Origin: Candidatus Lachnoclostridium pullistercoris
GTDB taxonomy: Bacteria > Bacillota > Clostridia > Lachnospirales > Lachnospiraceae
Direction: 5' to 3'
Assembly (NCBI GenBank): GCA_019119775.1
Contig: DWWL01000054.1
Location: 1-45,601, forward strand
DNA: 45,601 nucleotides
This document shows, one piece after another, positions 16,298-23,791 of the stretch. Position numbers and translations under genes: made by a program. The first letter of the stretch is position 1; every line of letters begins with the position of its first letter. The notes beneath the pieces were generated by a model. That model made no database searches. It saw nothing but the letters and a program-made list of their open reading frames with translations, and was not told the DNA's origin.

Positions 16298-16774
16298 ATG
16301 AGAAGAAAAAGACAGGCGCTTTCGGCGGAAGAATGCGCCGCTGTTTTAAACAGGGGAACTTCCGGTGTTCTTGCACTTTCCGGAGATGATGACTACCCCT
16401 ACGCTGTCCCGATCAGTTATGTCTATGATGGAGAAAAACTTTATTTCCACTGCGCCAAAAGCGGACATAAACTGGATGCCATCGGCAGGAATGCAAAAGC
16501 GTCATTCTGCGTCATTGATCAGGATCAGATTGTGCCGGAAGAATATACTTCCTATTTTCGCAGCGTAATTGTATTCGGCACCATGCGGATATTGACAGAT
16601 GATGCTGAAAAACGAAATGCGATTGATAAATTGGCGCTGAAGTACGCGCCGGATGATACAGAGGAAAATCGCCGGAGTGCCATTGAACGGGAATGGAAAC
16701 CGCTTTGCATGCTGGAAATGAGCATCGATCATATGAGCGGAAAAGAGGCGATTGAGCTGGTAAAAAAGAAATGA
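16298..16774 (+). CDS. Pyridoxamine 5'-phosphate oxidase-fold protein (NimA-like)
   Basis: A flavin-binding split-barrel protein of the PNPOx/5-nitroimidazole-resistance group, 158 residues from ATG 16298. Conserved parts are GTSGVLALSGDDDYPYAVPISYVYDG and FHCAKSGHKLDAI, with His in the FMN/heme-binding area. Its substrate is unknown. Start choice is uncertain: the strong SD AGGAGG (16271-16276) is 21 nt from ATG 16298 but 6-9 nt from in-frame ATT (16283) and ATA (16286), and relatives I recall begin M-F-R-E-M, matching ATA-TTT-CGA-GAG-ATG. It is preceded by an attenuator-like leader. Confidence 0.85.
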   Translation: MRRKRQALSAEECAAVLNRGTSGVLALSGDDDYPYAVPISYVYDGEKLYFHCAKSGHKLDAIGRNAKASFCVIDQDQIVPEEYTSYFRSVIVFGTMRILTDDAEKRNAIDKLALKYAPDDTEENRRSAIEREWKPLCMLEMSIDHMSGKEAIELVKKK

Positions 16775-16795
16775 ACAATTGAAGATGCTGTAGAT

Positions 16796-16825
16796 AAAAT
16801 CAACCCGCCGGGGTTTCATTTTATT
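16796..16825 (+). terminator. Weak terminator after the PNPOx-like gene
   Basis: AACCC (16802-16806) / GGGTT (16811-16815) with outer AAAAT/ATTTT and a T-rich 3' side. Confidence 0.45.
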
Positions 16826-16828
16826 GTG

Positions 16829-17129
16829 TAATTCTCACTCTGTTTCTGGGAATGGCTGAAGGACTGCAGCCTGTTTTCAGCTATTTTACCGGTTCCGGTG
16901 AAATTTCCTGGCCGGATATAATATTCTGATGATTTCGTTCTGGCAGTCAACGAGACGCACCGCAAAAGCGCTGGCCGTTTCCCTGAGCCGAAGCGTGATC
17001 TGCCTGCCGCTCCTGATATTGATTCTGCCGCACATATTTGGCGAGAGCATTATCTGGCTCTGCCATTCCCTCAGCGAAGCTGTAACAGCCGGCGCGGCGT
17101 TTGTTCTGCTGATGAAAAGATCAAAATAA
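16829..17129 (+). pseudogene. Remnant of a MATE-family efflux pump gene
   Basis: Two pieces of a MATE multidrug/Na+ efflux protein are joined by an internal deletion. Frame 1 (16831-16903) reads FLGMAEGLQPVFSYFTGSGE, a conserved MATE segment, and then runs into a stop at 16927. From about 16905 in another frame the sequence reads FLAGYNILMISFWQST and continues to a normal C-terminus at 17129. The region between these motifs is lost, with a frameshift at about 16903, and the N-terminal two thirds are absent too. The 3' ORF alone (66 codons) is not a functional pump. Confidence 0.8.
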
Positions 17130-17210
17130 CGGGAGGCATTTTGCGGCCTTTGCGGCGGGCCGGCTGGATGGGAGAGCGCCGGCGGGAAATAAAATAATAA
17201 GAAAGGATTG

Positions 17211-17279
17211 GCTCTGCGGAGACCACACTGCAGCGGGATGTTCTGCTCCGCTGCAGTGCTGTCCCCGCGGAGCTTTTTT
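17211..17279 (+). terminator. Large intrinsic terminator
   Basis: The perfect 11-bp stem CACTGCAGCGG (17226-17236) / CCGCTGCAGTG (17248-17258) extends outward to GCTCTGCGG (17211-17219) / CCGCGGAGC (17265-17273), then TTTTTT. It lies after the MATE remnant and may be the terminator of the former gene. Confidence 0.88.
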
Positions 17280-17336
17280 CATAACAGGGAACTTTCATAA
17301 AGAGAACTTTCGTAATAAGGAAAACGGTTTTTGACA

Positions 17337-17367
17337 AACAAAAAAGCTGCCGGAATTCCGACAGCTT
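17337..17367 (-). terminator. Terminator of tRNA-Leu(CAG)
   Basis: On the minus strand AAGCTGTCGG / CCGGCAGCTT (17358-17367 with 17344-17353) forms a 10-bp stem with one U-G pair and an AATT loop, followed by a T-rich run. On the plus strand the same position is a C-A mismatch, so the signal is oriented. Confidence 0.85.
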
Positions 17368-17371
17368 ATCG

Positions 17372-17455
17372 TGCAGAAGAAGAGACTTGAACTCTCACGG
17401 TATTGCTACCACACGGACCTGAACCGTGCGCGTCTGCCAATTCCGCCACTTCTGC
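17372..17455 (-). tRNA. tRNA-Leu (anticodon CAG)
   Basis: 84 nt, class II tRNA with a long variable arm. The acceptor stem GCAGAAG/CTTCTGC, anticodon stem CACGG/CCGTG around TTCAGGT (anticodon CAG, reading CUG), T-arm loop TTCAAGT and discriminator A all fit tRNA-Leu. CCA is not encoded. It is divergent from the second tRNA-Leu at 17618. Confidence 0.97.
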
Positions 17456-17495
17456 GAACCGCTCTGTGAGAACCTGTCTCACAAGCACGTGTTTT

Positions 17496-17524
17496 ATTAT
17501 AGGGGATGAAAAGCGATTTGTCAA
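17496..17524 (-). promoter_or_regulatory. Promoter of tRNA-Leu(CAG)
   Basis: On the minus strand TTGACA (17524-17519), 17-bp spacer, TATAAT (17501-17496): perfect consensus. Confidence 0.9.
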
Positions 17525-17576
17525 CAACTTTTTTGAAAAAATTTTCCGGAAATGTATTTTCCTGTAAAGAAAGGGA

Positions 17577-17605
17577 TTGCATTTGAAAAATGCCCGTGTT
17601 ATAAT
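17577..17605 (+). promoter_or_regulatory. Promoter of tRNA-Leu(AAG)
   Basis: TTGCAT (17577-17582), 17-bp spacer, TATAAT (17600-17605). Confidence 0.85.
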
Positions 17606-17617
17606 AACTTTCGTTGA

Positions 17618-17701
17618 GCGGGAGTGCTGGAATTGGCAGACAGGCAAGACTAAGGATCTTGTGGGTGTATGCTCGTGTGGGTTCAAGTCCCATCTCCCGC
17701 A
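17618..17701 (+). tRNA. tRNA-Leu (anticodon AAG)
   Basis: 84 nt, class II. Acceptor GCGGGAG/CTCCCGC, anticodon stem CAAGA/TCTTG around CTAAGGA (anticodon AAG), long variable arm, T-loop TTCAAGT, discriminator A, no encoded CCA. An A at position 34 must be deaminated to inosine to read CUU and CUC, so a TadA-type enzyme acting on it is implied. Most bacteria use GAG here; A34 leucine tRNAs are reported from Firmicutes. Confidence 0.96.
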
Positions 17702-17710
17702 TAAGTACGA

Positions 17711-17743
17711 AGGCGTATCCCCCGGCAGGAGGATGCGCTTTTT
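17711..17743 (+). terminator. Terminator of tRNA-Leu(AAG)
   Basis: GCGTATCC (17713-17720) pairs, with one T-G wobble, with GGATGCGC (17731-17738), then TTTTT. Confidence 0.85.
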
Positions 17744-17925
17744 GTGCTCTAGGCCAGGCGGACGGCTTCTGTGCCTGCACGGATGTACGTTTGTCAGGGC
17801 GCGGCAGCTGCAGGCTGGCCGCGGGATCGCTGCAGGTCGGGGAAGAGGGATTTCTTCTGCCCGATCTTATGAGAACAGACGGGGCGGCGGTGAAGGCGCC
17901 GACCGGGAAAAGGAGAGGAAAATCT

Positions 17926-18912
17926 ATGACAATCAGAGTTGGAATTTTAGGCTACGGCAATCTGGGCCGGGGAGTGGAGTGCGCGCTGAAGCAGAATCCG
18001 GACATGGAGCTGGCGGCGGTATTTACCAGGAGAGATCCGCAGTCCGTAAAGATCCTGACAGAGGGAGTAAGGGTGTATCACGCGGATGAGGCGGAGAAGA
18101 TGGCGGATCAGATCGACGTGATGATTCTCTGCGGCGGCAGTGCCACCGACCTTCCGGTGCAGACTCCTCATTTTGCAAAATATTTTAACGTGGTGGACAG
18201 CTTTGACACCCACGCAAAGATTCCGGAGCATTTCCAGGCTGTGGATGAGGCGGCAAAGGAAGGCGGCCATGTGGCCATGATCTCTGTGGGCTGGGATCCG
18301 GGAATGTTCTCCGTAAACCGCCTGTACGCGGAGTGCGTGCTGCCGGAGGGAAGCAACTATACTTTCTGGGGCAAGGGCGTGAGTCAGGGACATTCTGACG
18401 CCATCCGCCGAGTAAAAGGCGTAAAGGACGCCAGACAGTACACCATTCCTGTGGAAGCGGCCCTGGAGGCGGTGAGAAGCGGCAGCAATCCGGAGCTGAC
18501 CACCAGAGAGAAGCACACCAGAGAGTGCTTTGTGGTGGCGGAAGAGGGAGCCGATCTGGCGCGCATTGAGCAGGAGATCAAGACCATGCCCAATTATTTC
18601 GCCGACTATGATACCACGGTGCATTTCATCACGGAGGAAGAACTTCAGAGAGACCACGCGGGCATCCCCCACGGCGGCTTTGTGATCCGCAGCGGAAAGA
18701 CCGGCTGGGAGAAGGAGCACAATCATGTGATCGAGTACAGCTTAAAGCTGGATTCCAATCCGGAGTTTACCTCCAGCATCCTGGTGGCCTACGCCAGAGC
18801 GGCTGTGCGCATGGCGGCAGAGGGACAGAAGGGCTGCAAGACCGTATTTGACGTGGCACCCGCCTACCTCTCCCCGAAAACGGGCGAAGAGCTGAGAAAA
18901 GAAATGCTGTAA
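17926..18912 (+). CDS. ddh: meso-Diaminopimelate dehydrogenase
   Basis: NADPH-dependent enzyme that makes meso-diaminopimelate from tetrahydrodipicolinate in one step, for lysine and peptidoglycan. The 328 residues match the family length. The Rossmann dinucleotide loop is VGILGYGNLGRGVE (5-18), and the conserved core includes GWDPGMFSVNRL and FWGKGVSQGHSDAIRRV. Start at ATG 17926 is set by AAGGAGAGG; the open frame upstream runs through the tRNA-Leu gene and is not coding. I see no clear promoter in 17744-17925; read-through past the tRNA terminator is possible. Confidence 0.96.
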   Translation: MTIRVGILGYGNLGRGVECALKQNPDMELAAVFTRRDPQSVKILTEGVRVYHADEAEKMADQIDVMILCGGSATDLPVQTPHFAKYFNVVDSFDTHAKIPEHFQAVDEAAKEGGHVAMISVGWDPGMFSVNRLYAECVLPEGSNYTFWGKGVSQGHSDAIRRVKGVKDARQYTIPVEAALEAVRSGSNPELTTREKHTRECFVVAEEGADLARIEQEIKTMPNYFADYDTTVHFITEEELQRDHAGIPHGGFVIRSGKTGWEKEHNHVIEYSLKLDSNPEFTSSILVAYARAAVRMAAEGQKGCKTVFDVAPAYLSPKTGEELRKEML

Positions 18913-18918
18913 AGAGGC

Positions 18919-18947
18919 TTGCCAGAAAAGACGAAACCGTCTACAAT
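18919..18947 (+). promoter_or_regulatory. Promoter of sufCB
   Basis: TTGCCA (18919-18924), 17-bp spacer, TACAAT (18942-18947). Confidence 0.7.
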
Positions 18948-18952
18948 AGAAA

Positions 18953-19070
18953 AGCGGACAGCCTGCGGCAGAGCCGTCTGCTGTCCGCTGCCCGGCAGAT
19001 ATCCGCTCATGGAAGCACGGCGGCTGCCTGCAGGGCGTATCGTGCAGACAAATGCCGTCCCCCGGACGGC
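18953..19070 (+). promoter_or_regulatory. Structured 5' leader of sufCB
   Basis: Between the promoter and sufC lie a 9-bp hairpin, AGCGGACAG (18953-18961) / CTGTCCGCT (18981-18989), and a 7-bp hairpin, GCCGTCC (19054-19060) / GGACGGC (19064-19070). Neither has a T-run, so they are not terminators. Any regulatory role is unproven. Confidence 0.4.
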
Positions 19071-19094
19071 GTCTGAATACATGGAGGAACAGCT

Positions 19095-19835
19095 ATGCTT
19101 ACATTAGAACACATCTCCTTTGACGTCCAGGACGAGGACGGAGAGAAGGGGATCATCAAGGATCTGAGCCTTACTCTGGAAGACAACAAGTTTATCGTGA
19201 TAACGGGGCCCAACGGAGGCGGAAAGTCTACGTTAGCCAGACTGATCGCCGGGGTGGCAAAGCCCACGTCCGGAAAGATCTATTTTGACGGAACGGATAT
19301 TACCGATGCCAGCATCACAGAGCGGGCCAACATGGGAATCAGCTTCGCGTTTCAGCAGCCGGTGCGCTTTAAAGGCGTTCAGGTTCTGGATCTGCTGCGC
19401 CTGGCAGCGGGAAAGATGAACCTTTCCGTGGCTGACGCCTGCAAATACCTCTCTGAGGTAGGGCTGTGCGCGAAGGATTATATCAACCGCGAGGTGAACG
19501 CCAGCCTGTCCGGCGGCGAGTTAAAGCGGATCGAGATCGCCACAGTGCTGGCCAGAGGGACGAAGCTCTCCATCTTTGACGAGCCCGAGGCGGGAATCGA
19601 CCTCTGGAGCTTCCAGAACCTGATTCAGGTGTTTGAGAAGATGAGAAACGCCATCCATGACAGCTCCATCCTGATCATTTCCCATCAGGAGAGGATTCTG
19701 GACATTGCGGATGAGATCGTGGTGATCGCTGACGGCGAGATCCGCAGGCAGGGGCCGAAGGAGGAGATTCTTCCGGAGCTTCTGGGAACGTCCTCCGCTG
19801 TGGATGTGTGCAGAAATTATGAAGGAGGTAACTGA
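19095..19835 (+). CDS. sufC: SufC-like ATPase for Fe-S cluster assembly
   Basis: A 246-residue ABC-type ATPase of the SufC family, a cytoplasmic partner of SufB in iron-sulfur cluster assembly rather than a transporter subunit. Walker A GPNGGGKS at 38-45, signature SLSGGELKRIEIA, and Walker B LSIFDEPEAGID, whose E-P-E-A-G-I-D form is typical of SufC. GGAGG precedes the ATG. The sufB-like gene begins 2 nt after its stop. SufS, SufU and SufD genes are absent nearby, so this is the minimal two-gene form. Confidence 0.92.
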   Translation: MLTLEHISFDVQDEDGEKGIIKDLSLTLEDNKFIVITGPNGGGKSTLARLIAGVAKPTSGKIYFDGTDITDASITERANMGISFAFQQPVRFKGVQVLDLLRLAAGKMNLSVADACKYLSEVGLCAKDYINREVNASLSGGELKRIEIATVLARGTKLSIFDEPEAGIDLWSFQNLIQVFEKMRNAIHDSSILIISHQERILDIADEIVVIADGEIRRQGPKEEILPELLGTSSAVDVCRNYEGGN

Positions 19836-19837
19836 AC

Positions 19838-20755
19838 ATGGACCAGATCAAACTAAACCTGCTGAGAGAAGTTGCCGATCTTCACGGAGTGCCGGAGGGA
19901 GCCTACAATATCCGCTCCGACGGACAGCTGGCGGGGAGAAATACCACCGCCAACATTGACATCGTATCGAAGGCTGACGGCAGCGGAATTGATATCCGCA
20001 TCAAGCCGGGCACGGTTCACGAGAGCGTGCATATTCCGGTGATCATCAGCGAGAGCGGACTGTCAGAGGTGGTCTACAACGATTTTTATATTGGAGAGGA
20101 TTCCGACGTGGTGATCGTGGCCGGCTGCGGCATCAGCAACTGCGGACAGCAGGATTCGGAGCACGACGGCATCCACCGGTTCTTTGTGGGAAAGAATGCC
20201 AAGGTCAAATATGTGGAGAAACATTACGGCGAGGGAGACGGCAACGGAAAGAGAATCCTGAATCCAGTGACGGAAGTCCACATGGATGAGGGCAGCTACA
20301 TGGAGATGGAGATGGTCCAGATCAAGGGCGTGGACTCCACCATCCGCAAGACGGAGATGGACTTAGCGGCGGGAGCCAAGGTTGTGATCAAGGAGCGCCT
20401 GCTCACCCACGGCAGCCAGACAGCTGTCAGCGAGATCAGCGCCCATTTAAACGGCGAGGGCTCCAGCGCCAACATCATTTCCCGTTCTGTGGCGAAGGAC
20501 AATTCCTATCAGAAGTTTGTGTCCCGCCTGTTTGGAAATGCGGCCTGCAGCGGCCATTCCGAGTGTGATTCCATCATCATGGGAAATGCGAAGATTCAGG
20601 CAGTGCCGGAGATCGACGCGGAGTGCACCGACGCGGCCCTGATTCACGAGGCGGCGATCGGAAAGATTGCCGGAGATCAGATCATCAAGCTGATGACTCT
20701 GGGTCTGACGGAGGAAGAGGCGGAAGCCCAGATCGTAAACGGCTTCTTAAAATAA
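19838..20755 (+). CDS. sufB: Short SufB/SufD-type scaffold protein
   Basis: A 305-residue SufB/SufD-family protein, well below the ~470 residues of classic SufB, as in minimal SufBC (SMS-type) systems of archaea and Clostridia. The beta-helical core is followed by the diagnostic C-terminus AALIHEAAIGKIAGDQIIKLM and GLTEEEAEAQIVNGFLK. Conserved Cys/His/Glu residues in the last 60 residues (AECTDA, IHEA) are candidate cluster ligands. GAAGGAGG overlaps the end of sufC, so translation is coupled. It probably forms a SufB2C2 complex. A terminator follows. Confidence 0.9.
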   Translation: MDQIKLNLLREVADLHGVPEGAYNIRSDGQLAGRNTTANIDIVSKADGSGIDIRIKPGTVHESVHIPVIISESGLSEVVYNDFYIGEDSDVVIVAGCGISNCGQQDSEHDGIHRFFVGKNAKVKYVEKHYGEGDGNGKRILNPVTEVHMDEGSYMEMEMVQIKGVDSTIRKTEMDLAAGAKVVIKERLLTHGSQTAVSEISAHLNGEGSSANIISRSVAKDNSYQKFVSRLFGNAACSGHSECDSIIMGNAKIQAVPEIDAECTDAALIHEAAIGKIAGDQIIKLMTLGLTEEEAEAQIVNGFLK

Positions 20756-20792
20756 AGGCGGATGACCGCAGAAATAACAGAGAATTTCTCCA

Positions 20793-20824
20793 AAGGGCGG
20801 AGGTATGAACACCTCCGTCCTTTT
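20793..20824 (+). terminator. Terminator of sufCB
   Basis: AAGGGCGGAGGT (20793-20804) pairs, with one wobble, with ACCTCCGTCCTT (20811-20822), then TT. Confidence 0.8.
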
Positions 20825-20890
20825 CATATGCTGTGAGAGAAGAAATGCGCGGCCGGGGCAGGGGCTCTTCCCCGACAGAAGGAGGAGAAG

Positions 20891-22657
20891 ACGTTCAACA
20901 GCCAGAAACTGGAGAATCTGCTGAACCTTTCTCTGGACGCTGACAGCAGAGAGAGGGAGAAATCCCCGTCGCTTCGGACGGGGTATCTGGAGTCGGAAAA
21001 GAAGTGGGAGCTGATCGTGCGCTGCTTCGGGGACCTGGGCCGGCTGGAGAGAGAGGGGATCCGTGTGGAGAGACTTCTGGGCGGCTACGGGATCATCACA
21101 GTGCCGGAGACCCTCATTCCGCTGGTGGCGGCCATGCCGGAGATCGAGTACGTGGAGAAACCCAACCGCCTGTTTTTTGCGGCGGATCGGGGAAGGGCGG
21201 CCTCCTGCACGGCTTCGGTTCAGACTGGCCCGGACGGCCTGACGGGAAAGGGGGTTCTGGTGGGAGTGATCGATTCCGGCATTGACTATTCTCATCCGGA
21301 TTTCCGGAATGAGGACGGGACCACCAGGATCCTGGAGCTGTGGGATCAGAGCCTGGGACGGGTCTTTACCAGAGAGGAGATTGACCAGGCTCTGGAGGAG
21401 AAAGAGAGGGAACGCTCCCCGTCAGCGCCCGGGCAGACGTCTCTCAGGCAGGAGAGAAGTTCTCCGGTGCCGTCGGTGGATGTGAGCGGACACGGGACGG
21501 CAGTGGCCGGGATCGCGGCGGGAAACGGCCGGGCCTCCGGGGGAAGGTACCGGGGGCTGGCCTATGAGAGCGGGATTCTGGCGGTAAAACTGGGAAGCCG
21601 GGGTGAGGGTGCCTTTCCCTGGACTACAGAGCTGATGCGGGCGCTGGATTACTCCGTGCGGCGGGCAGAGAATTTTGGCATGCCGTTAGCCGTCAACCTG
21701 AGCTTTGGAAATACATATGGTTCCCACGACGGCACCAGCCTGCTGGAGACGTACTTAAACACGGTTTCCGGCTACGGGAGGACGTCGGTGATCGTGGGGA
21801 CGGGAAATGAGGGCGCGGGAAACGGTCATGCGTCCGGCCGCGTGTCCGCCGGGGAGGAGAGCCGGGTGGAACTGGCGGTGGGGAGCTTTGAGACCGGATT
21901 CGGCATCCAGCTCTGGAAGTCCTACACCGACGAATTTTCCGTGAGCCTGATGGCTCCCTCCGGCCGGATCATCGGCCCGGTAAAGCCGGATCCGGGAACC
22001 CAGAGGCTGGCAGACCAGAACACGGAGATCCTGCTCTACCACGGATTTCCCAGCCCTTACAGCCAAGCCCAAGAGATTTATTTTGAGCTGATCCCCAGGC
22101 GGGACTATGTGGACAGCGGAGTGTGGCAGGTGCTGATCCGGGGAGAACGGGTGGTGACGGGGCGCTATGATCTGTGGCTGCCACCTTCTTTGGCGGTAAA
22201 CACCTCCACCCGTTTTCTGCGGCCTGACCCGGAGATCACCCTGACTCTGCCATCCACCGCTTCTATGGCCGTCTCCGTGGGAGCTTACGACAGTTCCTAC
22301 CGCTCCTACGCCGATTTTTCCGGCCGCGGATACACCAGGCTGACGGAGCAGGTCAAGCCGGACCTGGCGGCGCCCGGAGTGGGAATCACAGCTCCGCGGG
22401 CAGGAGGCGGCTACGGCACGTTCACGGGAACTTCCTTTGCGGCGCCCTTTGTCACCGGGGCAGTGGCCCTGCTGATGGAGTGGGGAATCGTGCGGGGAAA
22501 TGATCCCTATCTCTACGGGGAGAAGCTGAAGGCCTATCTGCGCAGGGGAGCGGTAAGGTCCGGGGCGGAGACGGTCTGGCCGAACAGAGAGCTGGGATAC
22601 GGGATGCTTTGTGTGGGGGACAGTCTGCCGGATCAGCCCCGAAACCGGGGAAGTTAA
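20891..22657 (+). CDS. S8-family (subtilisin-like, CspABC-type) serine peptidase; start unclear
   Basis: A subtilisin-fold peptidase of the Csp-like group of Clostridia, probably cytoplasmic or spore-related since no signal peptide is visible. Catalytic Asp is in DSGIDYSHPDF, His in DVSGHGTAVAGIAAG, the oxyanion Asn in VGTGNEGAGN and Ser in GTSFAAPFVTGA. The first ordinary start is GTG 21017, but family-like coding sequence (FNSQKLENLLNLSLDA...GYLESEKKWELIV) runs upstream to about 20891, just after AAGGAGG at 20879-20885, with no ATG, GTG or TTG there. The start is therefore a rare codon (ACG 20891 or TTC 20894) or has been lost. Confidence 0.88.
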   Translation, partial: TFNSQKLENLLNLSLDADSREREKSPSLRTGYLESEKKWELIVRCFGDLGRLEREGIRVERLLGGYGIITVPETLIPLVAAMPEIEYVEKPNRLFFAADRGRAASCTASVQTGPDGLTGKGVLVGVIDSGIDYSHPDFRNEDGTTRILELWDQSLGRVFTREEIDQALEEKERERSPSAPGQTSLRQERSSPVPSVDVSGHGTAVAGIAAGNGRASGGRYRGLAYESGILAVKLGSRGEGAFPWTTELMRALDYSVRRAENFGMPLAVNLSFGNTYGSHDGTSLLETYLNTVSGYGRTSVIVGTGNEGAGNGHASGRVSAGEESRVELAVGSFETGFGIQLWKSYTDEFSVSLMAPSGRIIGPVKPDPGTQRLADQNTEILLYHGFPSPYSQAQEIYFELIPRRDYVDSGVWQVLIRGERVVTGRYDLWLPPSLAVNTSTRFLRPDPEITLTLPSTASMAVSVGAYDSSYRSYADFSGRGYTRLTEQVKPDLAAPGVGITAPRAGGGYGTFTGTSFAAPFVTGAVALLMEWGIVRGNDPYLYGEKLKAYLRRGAVRSGAETVWPNRELGYGMLCVGDSLPDQPRNRGS

Positions 22658-22777
22658 GCAGGTAAAGTTTTGAAAAAAAGCTGTGAAAATCACAAAAATG
22701 TGATACAATAGTCATATCTGTGTTTTAATGGTCATATAATAGGAAGAGGATTTTTGAAAATACAAAGGAGGATGGGA

Positions 22778-23782
22778 TTGAACATCAGGGAAACCGCGGA
22801 ACTTTGGGAAGAACAGTATTTGAGCCCTTATGCCTCCCTGAGCAGAAACACCAGGGGAAGGGACAGGGAGGAGGAACCCTGCGACATCCGGCCGGCCTAC
22901 CAGAGAGACAGGGACCGGATTCTCCACAGCAAATCCTTCCGCAGGCTGAAGCACAAGACCCAGGTGTTTCTGGCGCCTGAGGGGGACCATTACCGGACCA
23001 GGCTGACCCACACGCTGGAGGTGGCGCAGATCGCCAGGACCATTTCCAGGGCCCTGCGGCTGAACGAGGATCTGACGGAGGCCATCGCTCTGGGCCATGA
23101 CCTGGGCCATACGCCTTTCGGCCACTCGGGGGAGCGGGTGTTAAATGAGATCTGCCAGGACGGATTTGCCCACTACCGGCAGAGTGTGCGGGTAGTGGAA
23201 GTGCTGGAGAAGGACGGCATGGGACTGAATCTGACCTGGGAGGTGAGAGACGGGATCTTGAACCACCGCACCAGCGGCCATCCCTCCACCCTGGAGGGAG
23301 CGGTAGTCCGTTTTTCCGACAAGATCGCCTACATCAACCACGACATTGATGACGCCATCCGCGCCAGGATTTTAAAGGAAGAAGAGCTTCCGGGGGAGTA
23401 CACGGATGCGCTGGGCTGCAGCGTGCGGGAGCGGTTAAATACGCTGATCCACGATATTATAAAGACCAGCATGGGACAGCCTAAGATCGCCATGTCCCCG
23501 GGGATGGAGGAGGCCATGCAGGGCCTGCGGGCCTGGATGTTTGCCCACGTCTACACCAACCCTGTGGCGAAGGCGGAGGACGGCCGGGTGGCAAAGCTGA
23601 TCACAGAGCTCTATGACTATTACTACATACATTTGAAGGAACTGCCCGCGGAGTACCGCCGTCTCATGGAGAACGGGGAGAAAAGGGAGCGGGTGGTCTG
23701 CGATTATATCGCCGGCATGAGCGATATCTACGCCATTGACAGATTTGAGGAGCTGTTCGTGCCGAAAGCCTGGAAGGTATAG
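22778..23782 (+). CDS. dgt: Deoxyguanosinetriphosphate triphosphohydrolase (HD family)
   Basis: A 334-residue dGTPase-like HD-domain hydrolase that cuts dNTPs to nucleoside and triphosphate, keeping dNTP pools in check. Metal motif: H in RLTHTLEVAQ and the HD pair in ALGHDLGHTPFGHSGE; the N-terminal SKSFRRLKHKTQV is the family signature. Start TTG 22778 is preferred since AAGGAGG (22765-22771) lies six nt upstream; ATG 22772 directly abuts the SD. It is the first gene of a run with dnaG and rpoD, a common clostridial order. Confidence 0.95.
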   Translation: MNIRETAELWEEQYLSPYASLSRNTRGRDREEEPCDIRPAYQRDRDRILHSKSFRRLKHKTQVFLAPEGDHYRTRLTHTLEVAQIARTISRALRLNEDLTEAIALGHDLGHTPFGHSGERVLNEICQDGFAHYRQSVRVVEVLEKDGMGLNLTWEVRDGILNHRTSGHPSTLEGAVVRFSDKIAYINHDIDDAIRARILKEEELPGEYTDALGCSVRERLNTLIHDIIKTSMGQPKIAMSPGMEEAMQGLRAWMFAHVYTNPVAKAEDGRVAKLITELYDYYYIHLKELPAEYRRLMENGEKRERVVCDYIAGMSDIYAIDRFEELFVPKAWKV

Positions 23783-23791
23783 GAGGTTGAG

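Noticed and set aside
17614-17925. N-terminal extension of ddh by about 100 codons
   Set aside because: It would translate the tRNA-Leu(AAG) gene and its terminator; the true start has a good SD at 17926.
18953-18989. Terminator for ddh
   Set aside because: The hairpin lacks a T-run and lies downstream of a promoter, so it belongs to the sufCB leader.
22682-22737. TGTGA/TCACA repeats and GTCATAT direct repeats before dgt as a CRP-like operator
   Set aside because: The half-sites are spaced 3-4 bp, not as in CRP sites, and are short enough to occur by chance in AT-rich DNA; no promoter with both boxes could be fixed.
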